Below, piece after piece: positions 22,868-34,859 of a stretch of 64,000 nt of DNA. The translations under genes were made by a program, and so were the position numbers. This DNA comes from Microvelia longipes. Its lineage: Eukaryota > Arthropoda > Insecta > Hemiptera > Veliidae. The stretch spans positions 27,695,914-27,759,913 of the forward strand of contig JACMZG010000008.1 in NCBI GenBank assembly GCA_018340805.1. Reading direction: 5' to 3'. Position 1 is the stretch's first letter. Every line of letters begins with the position of its first letter. Below the pieces are notes generated by a model. That model made no database searches and was not told where the DNA came from. It saw only the letters and a list, made by a program, of their open reading frames with translations.

Positions 22868-24282
22868 TTTATAAATAATACTTTAATTACTAATATTTTA
22901 ACACCTCATTGGACACATTGACGTTTAAAAAAGTAATTAAGGAGAAATACGTAAAAGGTATTAATATTTCAAAATAGAAATACTAAATACCATTGACATT
23001 TAAAAATAAGTGAGTTCTGATTTTGATTTTCAAATTAACTAAAGGAATATCAAGTTAATTTAAACATTTTTTTGAAATAAATGATTAAATTGTTCAGTAA
23101 CATATAGGAAGTAGACAAATGTTCAAAAGGCATATTCAAACTATTAAATAGGTGAATAAATTCAAAAGATTAAGTAAAAAAATGTGACACATATACGTCG
23201 AATTTCTTTTATTTTCTAAACTATTAAGAAATCAGAAATTAATAGATTAATAAAGATAATAAGATTATAAATAATTAATTAAGTAACAGGCTTGAAAGCT
23301 AACAGTGGCGCACCCATCGGAAGGAGCACTGAGGCTGGTGAAGTCACTCTCCCCCAACGTAATAACAAAAATGATTATGCTTTAATGCTCTCAAACTCGT
23401 AAAAGCTTGAGTACTCGCAATGTATAAAACAAGGCTGCCTAATATAGAACTGTGATCCGCTCTATAGCCAATTTTTAGGTTTTTATATCTCGAGCATTGT
23501 TCCAGCCGCATATGTGGTTCAGGTCTTAGGAACGTATTATACGGTATTATTTACTATTTTTCGCAACATTTGTGTTAAAACATTCTTTTTAAAAATTCTA
23601 AAGAGACTAAACCTTTTACGTAATTACATTTAGTTTTTGTTTCTTTGGAAAAATAAAAATAGCAGCCAATTTTAGACGCTACATTGGATTCCTCCAAAAT
23701 TAATAAGTCATTCCAATCATAAGATTTAGATTAAGTTTTATCTAATTCGGTTGAGCCTTGAAGTATACATGTAAACAAGGATTCTAACATAAAGACACTA
23801 ACATTTTATTTATCCTTAGGATCTGTTAATGCTGAAACGTAGACATTTAACGGAATAATTGGATTCTTCCTCCTATTACAGGAGATAAAATCAACATGTA
23901 AAAGTAGTACTGCCCTTTTAACATTTTATTAAAAACTATATAATACGTAAATTAGGCCTGAACTTAAACACGATTTAAGTTCACATTCCTTAAGGGTTCT
24001 TACAACAATTTTTTAAATTCACACCCTTAGAAGAATACATAAAGAGGACATAAATGAAAGCCTAAAGGGATAGATTTATCTAGGTAAGGAAAACCTCTTT
24101 CACCATTACATGCCTTTAAGTTTTCTTGAAAGACGGTCTTTCAAGAAGAAATAGACATATATTTTCTCATTATAACATTACATTACACTTATTAGAGCTT
24201 CAAGTCTTCGTTTCAAATCGAAATTTTATGACAAGAATTTCCTTTGCAACCCAGAAAACAATTCAATTAAAAAATCGGATAA
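22868..24282. other. Mostly A+T-rich DNA with one GC-richer patch and a palindrome
   Basis: A GC-richer patch at 23298-23360 and 23440-23530 has no long open frame. A perfect 12-bp inverted repeat with a one-base spacer is at 24123-24134 with 24136-24147. Nothing else is supportable. Confidence 0.5.
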
Positions 24283-24555
24283 GGCTACCTCGGAACTTTT
24301 ACTCGCCATATCGGATTCACAAGGCTCATCCTCAGAAAATAACCTATTATATATAGCAGTATTTATTCGGTCTCGCTTTGCTTCGCTCGTTATTACTAGC
24401 GTTCACACATCCAGATACTGTTTTCACTCTATGCTGCTTAATATTAGCGATTAGACAAAACATATATACTAGCAGTATTGAAATAAAACTAATTATATTT
24501 TAATGCAAACACAGTATTTTTTATTAACACCTGCGGTATAAAAGAGCTAAATTCA
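24283..24555 (+). mobile_element. Family A dispersed element, copy 3 (diverged)
   Basis: Blocks shared with other copies appear in order: ATCGGATTCxCxAxGCTCATCCTCAG (24315-24337), TTTGCTTCGCTCGT (24376-24389), CACACATCCAGxxACTG (about 24405-24421), CTCTATGCTGCTTAA (24428-24442), and CCTGCGGTATAAAxGAG near the end (24531-24545). The middle and the terminal stem are eroded. Confidence 0.5.
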
Positions 24556-24606
24556 AAAGCAATGATCTTATCGCTGGTTATTATAGGGCTTTTAAAATAG
24601 TTATTT

Positions 24607-24703
24607 ATGCCATAAGGCTGAGAAGTGTGTCTTTATGTCACGGCAATTAGATTTACCGACGAAAAATTGCCAAGACATAAAGACTTTCTCAGCCGGATGG
24701 CAT
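24607..24703. repeat. Small fold-back element, about 41-bp arms
   Basis: The left arm 24607-24648 and the right arm 24665-24703 are reverse complements with a few differences (TAA/TCC, AC/TT, and a two-base gap). The loop is 16 bases. Shared words are ATGCCAT, GGCTGAGAA, GTCTTTATGTC and GGCAATT. It is a MITE-like or fold-back insertion; GGCTGAGA recurs in the hairpin at 7222-7250. No duplication of the target site is clear. Confidence 0.8.
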
Positions 24704-25443
24704 ACACTATTTTTTTTGAGGTAGCACTCATTAAATAAACTGCGCTATATACTTAATTGAAAAAAATACAAACGTCTAAACTCCATATTATCGTCGTCAT
24801 TGAATTCATCCATAGCTTCACACTTTTACTTAAAAATGTAAAAGCTTTACAAATAAACACACAAAAATTGTCAATTAGAACACCTTTTAAAAACGAAAAA
24901 AAATTAGTCTACGAACAAAAACAGAAACAAAATGAACGTTTATAAAGAAACCTCATGAAGGTTTTACACAGATTGTTTTTTTGAACACGCTACATTATAG
25001 TAATGGCGGCAATATATGAATTACTTTTACGTCCTAGGAGTTTTTTTACATTCATTATTGTCCTCGGAGGTGAAAACTACTAAATAACCTCCTATAACAA
25101 TAATGATTGGCTTCTCATCCTAAAAACGGTCCAATAAAGTGCTCAATTCGTTACTACCTCAAAAAAAATTATTTTCAGTCTTCATAAAAACCAAATTCTC
25201 CCTGTCAATATAATTGAGTGAGGCACTCAAAGCTATCAAAGACGTATATCCTAATAAATCGATGAAAATACTACATTTCTTATATTTTATACACTCAAAT
25301 ACATGGATTAATTTGCAGGTAAGTCAAGATCGAAAGGAGAAATAAGCCTCGTAAATTGAAAGTCGCAAATAATATACAAAGGTATAAGATAGACACTACT
25401 AACAATTTCAAGAGCAAAATTATTTAGATAAATTGTACTTAAA
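24704..25443. other. A+T-rich non-coding DNA
   Basis: No gene. The 62-codon frame at 24757-24945 is Lys- and Gln-rich with no recognisable motif. Confidence 0.5.
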
Positions 25444-25677
25444 TAGAAACAAACAACTTTTATTACAAATATTAACACATAATATTTCAGCTTACACGGT
25501 TTCGACACGAACTAATAATAGAAAAATCAAGCTCAGTGGAAAATAAATAAATAAATTCAAATAACAACAACAACTTTTATTACAAATATTAACACATAAT
25601 ATTTCAGCTTAAACGGTTTCGACACGAACTAATAATAGAAAAATCAAGCTCAGTGGAAAATAAATAAATAAAGTCAA
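25444..25677. repeat. Recent 117-bp tandem duplication
   Basis: Two adjacent units, about 25444-25560 and 25561-25677, differ at only a few positions (for example CTTACACGG against CTTAAACGG). Such identity suggests a recent duplication or a collapsed or expanded assembly. The - strand frame at 25308-25508 only partly overlaps it. Confidence 0.9.
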
Positions 25678-26181
25678 ATAAAAACAAACAGTTTCATCTC
25701 ACGACATTTAGGAATAAATGTATTGCACAAACATACCAGTTCTTCAAGTATGATTAATAAGAAATAAATTAATTAAATGTCAATTACACTAAAAACCCAA
25801 ACTAATATGCGCTAAAAGAAAAACAAGAAATATTTAAGCTTCAACTTAAAGTATCAGAGATATTATCATAATTAAACCTTACTAATGTAATTAATCAAAT
25901 AATTCAACAAGTAATATGTTAACAGCAGATTAATAAGAAAAGTTAATGTCATTATGCAAGAGAGAATAATTCGCACTTCAATTTGAACACAGCGACGTTC
26001 TTACAAATAAATGTATCTTATTTATTACAGAATGATTGATGAGAATAATAATTTGAAGTAATATTCAAAACTTATGATTATATAAGTAGATTATATAACT
26101 TTCCTACCAAACGGTTAAAAAATTGGTAGCAGAATGTTGGTGCTTCCAAAGGTGGGGACTCTTATCCCCATTCGATCTCAA
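25678..26181. other. A+T-rich non-coding DNA
   Basis: Nothing supportable is seen before the pyrimidine tract begins. Confidence 0.55.
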
Positions 26182-26741
26182 CACCCTTTCCTTCTATCCC
26201 CTTCTCTCCCATTCTCCATTACTTTCATCCTTCTTTTCTTTCATCCCCATTTCCTCCCATCCATTCTTCATCCCTTTCATTCTTCTTTTCTTTTATTCCT
26301 CTTCCCTTCCATCCATTCTCTATCCTTTTCATCCTTCTTTTCTTTCATTACCTTCCTCCCATTTTCTATCCCTTTCATCCTTCTTTTTTTTATTCCTCTT
26401 CCCTTTTATCCATTCTCTATCCTTTTCATCCTTCTTTTCTTTCATTCCCCATCCCTCCCATTCTTTATCCTTTTCATCATTCTTTTCTTCCATCCTCATT
26501 TCCTTCCATCCATTCTCTATCCTTTTCATCCTTCTTTTCTTTCATTACCCTTCCCTCCCATTTTCTATCCCTTTCATCCTTCTTTTCTTTTATTCCTCTT
26601 CCCTTTTATCCATTCTCTATCCTTTTCATCCTTCTTTTCTTTCATTCCCCATCCCTCCCATTCTTTATCCTTTTCATCATTCTTTTCTTCCATCCTCATT
26701 TCCTTCCATCCATTCTTCATTCCTTTCATCCTTCTTTTCCT
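26182..26741 (+). repeat. 560-bp pyrimidine-strand tract with 200-bp higher-order repeat
   Basis: The + strand is almost all C and T with regularly placed A in CAT or TAT words, in sub-units of roughly 30 bp (TTTCATCCTTCTTTTC plus a variable half). At the higher level CCCTTTTATCCATTCTC at 26401 recurs at 26601, and the 100 bp after each is essentially identical, giving an exact 200-bp period. Open frames of 206 and 216 codons run through it because the words lack stops; they translate to Ser-Phe-Leu-Pro monotony and are not genes. Such tracts can form triplex DNA (general knowledge). Confidence 0.95.
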
Positions 26742-26885
26742 AAATGACCTTCAGAAAATAGTTCCGAAACATTTTTCTTGCTAGTAATTCTTCGCTATTC
26801 TTCTCTTTATTGAACAAGTTCAGAAGAAAGAAGGGAGTTCTCTTAAAAACGAATATAATGTTTAATGAAATATAAAAACTTGGCT

Positions 26886-27040
26886 GCTACGCAGCGCCAA
26901 AGCCGGGGGCTGATTCGTGGCAAGCCGGCCCTCTGTGGCCGCTTCATAGCCACATGGTTGCTCTCTTATATTAGTTCGTCATATGTCTAGTTAATGTGAA
27001 GATCATACTGCTACGATATAAGCGAATTTCCAAATGTAAT
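26886..27040 (+). repeat. Family B interspersed repeat
   Basis: A GC-rich head includes GCTGCTACGCAGC and a GGCC(CTCTGT)GGCC snap-back at 26929-26942. The tail ends GATCATACTGCTACGATATAAGCGAATTTCC, resembling the TTAGCGAATT tail of other copies. The middle is diverged. It is followed directly by a TA microsatellite, as is common for old insertions. Confidence 0.4.
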
Positions 27041-27053
27041 AGTCATACAATTA

Positions 27054-27055
<2 letters not shown>

Positions 27056-27107
<52 letters not shown>

Positions 27108-27109
27108 TA
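27056..27109. repeat. (TA)n microsatellite
   Basis: An uninterrupted TA run of about 45 bases is followed by one slip (AATAT). The two short frames nearby on the - strand (27165-27375) are unrelated and unconvincing. Confidence 0.95.
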
Positions 27110-29388
27110 CAATCCGTCGTTAAAATAAAGTTTTATCAATAATAAATTCTTTATTAAAACATCCCTACAATTCAAGGGCTTCAATTTTGTAATAAAATAA
27201 TAATGGGATATAATGCTGAAACTTGTTTAAAATTGTATAACATGATGCAATCCAACAGCTTAACAATTCTTTGCCCCTCTCGATAGGTGTCATATAAATA
27301 AATCCATTTCTCACGCGGCTGAGTATTAAATTTAAATCCCAAAGGTAAAGAATCAACCAGGGAGTAACAATACATCTACTTCACTATATTTTATACTTTC
27401 TTAGGCTTGTATTAGTTTAGTAAAATTCATTTGTAAAGCTCATACATTTATCATTTTTACCATTACACTATTCCTTGTAAAAAAATTGTAGTAAAAATTT
27501 CATAAAAAATTACACCGCATACGAGGTTTTTGGTTTTCTTTTTGGATGGGTCTTAAAATAAAGAAAAAAAAATAGAAAAGCAGATAATATATCTCATAAA
27601 TAATTGATGTAACCATAAGGTATTTTATATTTAGTCACACATCTACAAATCATAATACAAAAAGTTAGTACATGTTGGTATAATTTTATTTTATATTTGT
27701 TATAAATTAAATATGATAAGAGAAAATAGAAACGAAAAAAGGTTTTTAAAAACGTTAGAATGAGGAGCCTAGCTAATTCAAAAAAATTATAGAAAAAAGA
27801 TTGTAGACAAAATACAAAGATAAAAAATTAATAAAATATTAAAAGTATCAAACTGCATACCAACAAAGTAAAATAATAATATTTAATAGCATAGCAACAA
27901 CAAATTAGAAATATTTTTTAATAAAAATATCTACTAACAAGATGAATGTGGGAAGAACATAACAAGGTCTACATACCAAAGTGGGTTTATTATTAAAGGG
28001 AAAATTCCAAGTATAAATAATTAAATTCTTTAATATAATTTTCCATGAAATCTTGCTCAATATAGACTACGCGAAGGCGTTAGCATAAAGTTTGCAGTTT
28101 ATTATAATATTAGAATAATAATAATAATTGCATAATTAGTATAAAGGTGGTAACATTTATGTTATAAAAATTTGCAAAGTAGAAGTACCCACCTACAGAT
28201 AAAGGCAGTAATTAAATATATTGTTATAAATTTGATCCCAAGTCAAGGATAGTACTAAGAAAAGAAAACGTAATCTGAACATTTCATGACTAGTGACTTT
28301 GACAACGCCTTACGCCCTCATTTCAAATTTCAGTCATTTATTAAATACATTTTAATTTGAACAAAAAAGTAGTTATTGTAATTTGTCAGTAGATAGAATT
28401 AAATTATTTTTCTATAAGTAAAAGGTAATTATAACTGATTTTCCTTTAAGTCTTATTTATCTATGGGCAAATAAGAGATCTATACAAGTTATTATTACAA
28501 ATAAGTATGCTATAACAGAGAATTTTATAGTTAAAATTGTCTAGTTAACTAACTAGAGCCATACGTAATAAAAGTAAAATAATAATTAGTAATTAATTTT
28601 ATTTTATTAATTAAATTAGTTTCAAATATGATATTGAATTCATTATTATTACTTTAATGTAGAATTGTAATTGAGCGAACTAATAAAGAATAACTGATGT
28701 GTAAAAATTAATTGTTGGTAATAAATGTATCAATTATTTTACTTTTTATGTGTAATAGTTATAATAAAAACAAAAGAATGGAAAGTCGATTCAAATATGA
28801 AACAATGAAACCATAGAAAAAGACAACAGCAAATCACAACAGCAGGTCAGGATAAACATCAAATGGCTCCGGTCAGGATGAAGACCTGCTCCTATCCATA
28901 AGGCCATTGTGGCATCACCTTAATATAATAAACATGTTTTATTTATAAAAGAACTCTATCATCCAAATCTCAATCGAGGAAGCCATTTATTGCTCTTTTC
29001 TGATCTGGTTTAGTATTGGTTTTACGATTACAAAATAATGACCTAGACATTCAATCAACTTCATCAAATAAAGTATTAATACTGTCTTAATTGGTTTAAA
29101 ATATTTTAGGAGTCATTTTCAACCATTAGCCTGTTTTTAAAGGTACTATACAATTATTAAATAAATAAAGTACGAACAGAATAAATAAATATATAAATAT
29201 AAAAATTTCAATTCTATAGAAAATACAAGTAACTCACTTTTTCTATCTATCATCTATGTAAATCAACTGCAACATACCTGAAACATTCCAATCAAAATAA
29301 TAGGTTATATGTTTTTCCAGCTACTAAATTAAGTTTAATTTTAATGTACAAAATAATTTTAAATGCAACTTAATAATAAAACAAAAGA
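27110..29388. other. Long A+T-rich stretch
   Basis: No gene or element is recognisable over more than 2 kb. The only patch of note is 28841-28890, where AGCAGGTC pairs with GACCTGCT and GGTCAGGAT is repeated directly at 28845 and 28871. Confidence 0.55.
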
Positions 29389-29415
29389 GTCTCAGAGACC
29401 TTCGGCCTCTGAGAC
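29389..29415. repeat. GC-rich hairpin
   Basis: GTCTCAGAGACC (29389-29400) pairs with GGCCTCTGAGAC (29404-29415) with one mismatch and loop TTC. It stands out in very AT-rich surroundings and resembles the small GC snap-backs at the heads of family B copies. Confidence 0.75.
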
Positions 29416-30568
29416 ACTTCTTGATCACCCTTCCAAAAATTTATGAAAAAAATGAATGAAAAAAAATTGATCTCATATCATTCTTTTAAAATTTATTTAT
29501 TTATTGATTAAGAAATATTTACTCATTTTTTAATAAAACTTCTAATAAGATCTTAAAAAAATAATATTATATCGAAAATTTTTAAAATATAACATTATTA
29601 TTTATTTATTTAACAAATACGGATTGCTCCAATTTAAATAAAAAAATTCAACATACATATAAAAATATCAAAAGAAAACAAAATATAAAATTTAAGAAAT
29701 ATAACTTAGGATTACTATTTTAATAAAGAATTAAAAATAACAAAATACTGTTACTTTATACAACAGTTAAAGAGGTAATTTTGGTAATAAATAACTTAGC
29801 TTCATTGCCCACAAAAAATTAAATCATTCTCTCTAATTAAAGTTACACTTTTAAGAATTTAAAAATAAAATAATGCGATAAACACCTGATATTTCAAAGA
29901 AACTTACGTCAATGCTAAACAATTAAAAATAATAAATAAATTGAAATTGAATAATAGGTTTAATAGTTAATATAATCAATTAATTAAAAAACAAACCATG
30001 ATAAGAACAGGAATGTCCATTACACTAGCTACTGTACAAATAAAGGAAACATAAAATCATATGAATTCAAAAAATTATAAAATAAACATGATACTATAAG
30101 TATGCTATGCTTATAAGAAAAAGAAAAGGTAACAAAACAAAACATATAAATTCGATTTATTGTCATTAAACAATGATTTACATCATGGTTAGGTAAATTA
30201 ATGGTACATATCATTGATAATAATTAGACTAAATGAAACTGAATTCTGAAACTATTTTGTCCACATTATAAATAGTATAAGTACAGCATAGTTGACCATA
30301 GCATTTGACCATAGATGGGTCGAAATAAATGTTTAAAAAATTCATTCACCTGAATGTTACAGGTTTAATAAATTATTATTAATTGCCTAGGGTGAAGAGA
30401 ATTAGTAAGTGATACCTACAGTTTGCTTGCAATTGGCGACAGAATACAATATGAATTTAATTTAACAAGCACTGATAATATTTTCATATATATGTCAAGT
30501 TTTGCTTCTCTATCTCCAGCAATAAGAGAAAAGAACCAATGTAATAAAAAAATGTGTCACCCATATTT
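29416..30568. other. A+T-rich non-coding DNA
   Basis: Nothing supportable. The 61-codon - strand frame at 30029-30214 is compositionally simple. Confidence 0.55.
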
Positions 30569-30607
30569 TCTTTTCCTCATTTATACCTTTGATATATAGG
30601 AAAAGTA
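30569..30607 (-). repeat. Family A terminal stem-loop, reverse fragment
   Basis: Read on the - strand, this is the closing stem-loop of family A: CTTTTCCT ... GGTATAAATG ... AGGAAAAG, as at 58095-58132. The flank to about 30640 has only faint similarity, so it is a short remnant in the opposite orientation to the other copies. Confidence 0.5.
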
Positions 30608-30675
30608 CTGTGGTCACTAAAAACAAAACCACAATTCCACCTGAATCATCTGTTTAGGATGTCTTTAAAACCTGA

Positions 30676-30774
30676 GTGGTTGTTACAAAGTTGTCACAAA
30701 GTGGTTGTTACAAAGTTGTCACAAAGTGGTTGTTACAAGTTGTCACAAAGTGGTTGTTACAAGTTGTCACAAAG
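30676..30774 (+). repeat. 24/25-bp minisatellite, 4 units
   Basis: The unit is GTGGTTGTTACAA(A)GTTGTCACAAA. The first two units are 25 bp and the last two lost one A. Each unit contains the near-palindrome TTGTTACAA. A 65-codon frame starts inside and is an artefact. Confidence 0.9.
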
Positions 30775-31187
30775 TTTGTGTATGTAATCATCATAGCTTT
30801 AGTCTGTTTATGCTAGAGAGTAGAAACTTAATACAAATAATCTTTAAGTTCTATTTGTTTCTCCTGAAAATCAATTTTTATGACGTCATTAACCGCCACT
30901 AATGAATTAACAAAAATGTCAAAAATTCATAAAACACGGAAAGTTATCTCATCGATATGTCATTTGTCAGAATGTAGTCATATATAAGAACAATAAAGTT
31001 TTATCTCATTATCAGCATTAGTTCAAGTTTTATAAACATGTATACTTAAAAAAAAATCGTGAAAATAACCAATTGAGTTCAAATTTAGCATAAGAGTATT
31101 TATTATATAATATACAAGTATACGAATGTTCATTTTTACATGTCTAGAACATCTACTGTTTTCGTCGGATCGCTAATGCTAGGCAGA

Positions 31188-31358
31188 CTCTTGCGAGATC
31201 ACCACCTGGACGGGTGATTGCAGGGATTGTTTGCGGAAGACAAAGCGAGATTCACCACCTGGACGGATGATTGCAAGGATTGTTTGCGGACGACTAAGCG
31301 AGATCATCACCTGGACGGGTGATTGCAGGGATTGTTTGCATATGACAAAGCGAGATCG
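31188..31358 (+). repeat. 52/53-bp minisatellite, 3 units, GC-rich
   Basis: CACCTGGACGG starts at 31203, 31255 and 31308. Each unit continues GTGATTGCAGGGATTGTTTGC, then GA(A/C)(G)ACxAAGCGAGAT. It is much GC-richer than the surroundings and so is probably part of an insertion whose edges I cannot define. Confidence 0.85.
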
Positions 31359-32763
31359 AAGATGTACTAAATTTATAAATTAGGCAATAAGGTAGGAAAG
31401 ATAAGTTCCAAATTTAGCAGCTTGTTTCACAACATAGTTATGATATTTTGGCAAACTTCAATTAAGCTAATGATTTTATCACTACAATTTATTTATTTGT
31501 ACATAAACGGACCTAGGTCCTTTTACAAAATACAATAAAATATTACACAAGTCAGATTGACTAGTGTCAATCTAAACCTCACAAGCAAAGATATGTTTCC
31601 TCACTAAAGAAAACGCCACTGCCCCTGCGGCGACCATTAGTAGTTAAGAAGAAGCTTTAATAAAAAAAAGGAAGACATTATACGTGCCGACAAGTTTTGC
31701 CAACACAAGTAAAACACTCTTATATCAGTATTTCTCTGTTCATTCAAAAAGTATTGAATCTAAAAAATGTATATCTATGTACATAAGTGTCTGGTATTGC
31801 TATGTTATTATTATATTACATATATATGCTATGTTATTATAAGCTTATATTAAAAAAAATAAATAAGTGAAAGGTAAACAGAATTTGAGGTATACGATTT
31901 AATATAATAAATTGTAAACATTTTATTATATTATAGAATATTATATTCTACATCCATATTATACGACAAGTTACTGGTCAAAATTTATACAATTTAGTCT
32001 TTAGAATGTGTTGCTTCTTTTTAATAAATCTTTTTAGTTTCCTTTTCCTTTAAATAGAAAATCAACACTTCGTTAGAGATTATTCTAAAATTTGATTAAA
32101 CAGACAAATATAAAACATAAACTTCACTTGAAACCTAAAATTATTTTGAAGTACATTCAATTGTATGTCGAGGTAAAAGTTAAAACTTTCTAAGTAAGTT
32201 AAAATTAACCACAAAAATAACTGTAATTAAAGGTTTAATAAACGCAGTGAGATCTATTAATTAACGAGAAGATCGATTAAAATATCTCAAATAAAAAATA
32301 CTGTTTCAGAGAAATATGAAAACACAAGTTCATAAAAAATATTTAATCGTGGCAAATATTTAAACGCTTTATCTATTGTCTGAGAGTCTGGCTCCATTAC
32401 ACCTGCTGTCCTCTTATCTCTAAAATATTTACCATATAGAGATATCCAACACAAATGTAAACAAAATATATTTCATATGACAAAATAATTTTCAATAACT
32501 CAGCATAAGTAGCAAAGGAAACAAATTATACACCAAAGGAAACGAAGAGCATAAAATATCATGATTAATCAAATTTAAATAAACGAGTAAAAATAAATAA
32601 CCTATGCTTCCTTTTTTCAATTTTTTGTCGATGAAAATCATAAATTCATTAATTCATTAATCAAGCCTCATCGCTTATTAAGTTCCAAATTAAAGTCAAA
32701 ATATAAAGAGTCAAATTGAGAAGTCAATTCATGCGAAAACCTTTATATCAAACAATTTGTATT
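31359..32763. other. A+T-rich non-coding DNA
   Basis: No gene. A small GC-rich patch (GCCACTGCCCCTGCGGCGACC, about 31614-31634) may be a family B scrap. Confidence 0.5.
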
Positions 32764-33240
32764 GTATATTTAAGGGGTTGAAAACTCGGTAGTATCAAAT
32801 TATATTGGGTCAACTAATCATGTTTTTCAAAACTAGGTAGCATCAAATCTTATATGATTTAAGGGGTTAATATTGACGCAACTAAAAAGACAAAATAATA
32901 ACGTATTCGTACGATTTGAAAAGTTAAATTCAGACGAAAACATATTTTGTTTCTCATATTTCTATATTTTACATATCAATTACTATATTAATTGTTTCCA
33001 GCAATATCTATATTTATTTTTTCCAGCAATATCTATATTTATTGTTTCTATCAATATCTATATTAATTGTTTCCAGCAATATCTATATTTATTGTTTCCA
33101 GCAATATCTATATTCATTGTTTCTATCAATATCTATATTCATTGTTTCCAGCAATATCTATATTTATTGTTTCAATCAATATCTATATTTATTGTTTCCA
33201 GCAATATCTATATTTAAGGGCTTAATACTGACGTAAGTAA
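32764..33240 (+). repeat. 25-bp minisatellite bounded by a direct repeat
   Basis: From about 32988 to 33215 the unit (G/T)CAATATCTATATTTATTGTTTC(C/T)A repeats about nine times with an exact 25-bp spacing (33001, 33026, 33051). Outside it, ATTTAAGGGGTTAATATTGACG (32858) and ATTTAAGGGCTTAATACTGACG (33214) form a diverged direct repeat, with a third related start at 32770. Since 25 is not a multiple of three, all frames cycle through the unit; the 114- and 64-codon frames here are artefacts. Confidence 0.85.
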
Positions 33241-34859
33241 CAACGAATTCAACTCAGATAACAAAAACAATAAATCACTGATTATAGGCTTAATAGCTAA
33301 ACTAGCTATAAAACATTAACTAACGTTAGCAGATTTAACTTTAGCTTTGTACTGAGCAGATAATTTAAATTTTGATATTACGAAAACGTATTGAATGAAG
33401 GATATTACAAAATAAATAATTAGTAGTTAATAAATGAATAATTAGCAATTAATAAATGTATAATTAATGATATTACATTTATTACAAAATGTATTTCATT
33501 TAATTAAATGCTCAAAAGAAGTAAACAATGCTGAGTTAGAGTTGCATGAAGTTCATATTAAAGTTAAGCTCAGTTTAGTTAGTGTAGTTTAGACTTCATA
33601 GCGTAGTCTGTTATCATATTTCATTTATTTGAAAATTTGACAAATGCTTCTGTCATTATCAAAATCATAATAAAAACAACCATCGCTAAGATTCTATTTT
33701 ATCAAAAACTGACGCTACAAAGGTACTAAGACAAAGCGAATGTTTGCACTTTACTGCCAAAACTACCAGTGCACTCAATTCATTTATTCGTCTTGATTGA
33801 GCACTTGGATATTAGAACATAAAATATTTACATTCTTAGACTCTCATATAATCAATTCTTATTATAATAATGTATTTTCGATAATGAGATAAATAAAGCT
33901 AAAAACGAGATAAGGTACAGTAAAAATATACAATCCCAAATAAATAACCCACTGACAAAATAAATTTTAAACTAAAATATAATCAGTATGGTGAGTAAAT
34001 AAATCAAATAACATTAAATAAAGTAGGAAGATATTTTCAAACCTCATAAACAAAACCAACGAAATTTAGGGAGTGTTTAAATAGCAAAGACATAATGGTA
34101 GAAACAAAAACAATAAATAAACTAATAATAGAAAAATTGCAAGGTTGCTAATGCCTTACAGCATAAAGCTATAAGTAAGTATATGAGATAATATAAAAAG
34201 ATGAATAAAATAAATTTGAAAAAACAAATCATTATAGAAATAAATTTATTCCAAAAACAAGTAAAACAACTAAACTTTTTAAAATGAATAGTTGATTTTT
34301 TTCATAATGGTGAAATAGGTTTGTTTGTATATTTACATCATATTTAGATTTATAGTTGAAGGATAATAGATCTTATGATAGAAAGGAGACTCCCACGAGT
34401 AGACATGACTTCAAGGTAAAACAAACAACAGAAGTACTTACAAAAATATCCATAAAAAGAGATGATTTTAAGAAATAGATATGTTTAAAAAAATTTAGCA
34501 TTAAAAATTGGATCAAGTTAAAAAATGATGGATGATAAACATTTTTTATTGTATTAAAGTATATCTTAAATCTTTTTTTTAAGAAATAATTCAGAAAGGT
34601 TTATCTATATGGTTTAAATATAACAAAGAAACAAAATAAAATGAAAATAATCCAGTGCTTATGACTAATAAGTTGAGTTTGAAGCTCATTAAGGTGAATA
34701 CGGTTATATTGATGTCAAGGCTTGCGGCGAGGGTGGAGTGTCCATTGAAGTCCTATTACCAGATCACTGAGACCTGGATAAACCAGTTATCAATAAGTCT
34801 GTATTTCATTATAAATGTTTATTTTTATATTTTATAGCATTAGTGCATTTATGAGTTAA
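33241..34859. other. A+T-rich DNA with one GC-richer patch
   Basis: No clear gene. A degenerate repeat of AATAATTAGxAxTTAATAAATG lies at 33412-33470. A GC-richer patch at 34700-34785 is preceded on its - strand side by an acceptor-like TTTATCCAG and reads LVYPGLSDLVIGLQW on that strand before a stop. It might be an exon of the candidate gene starting at 35040, but the reading frame does not continue well. Confidence 0.4.

Noticed and set aside
26123..26784. Two overlapping open frames of 206 and 216 codons, the longest in the window
   Set aside because: They run through a pyrimidine minisatellite whose words lack stop codons in these frames; the products are Ser/Phe/Leu/Pro monotony that follows the 200-bp DNA repeat.
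30676..30774. Regulatory operator array
   Set aside because: The four units decay as a simple minisatellite and no gene lies next to it.
32873..33236. Frames of 114 and 64 codons with repeated peptides
   Set aside because: The 25-bp unit has no stop in any of its three rotations, so any frame stays open; the peptide repeat is a by-product.
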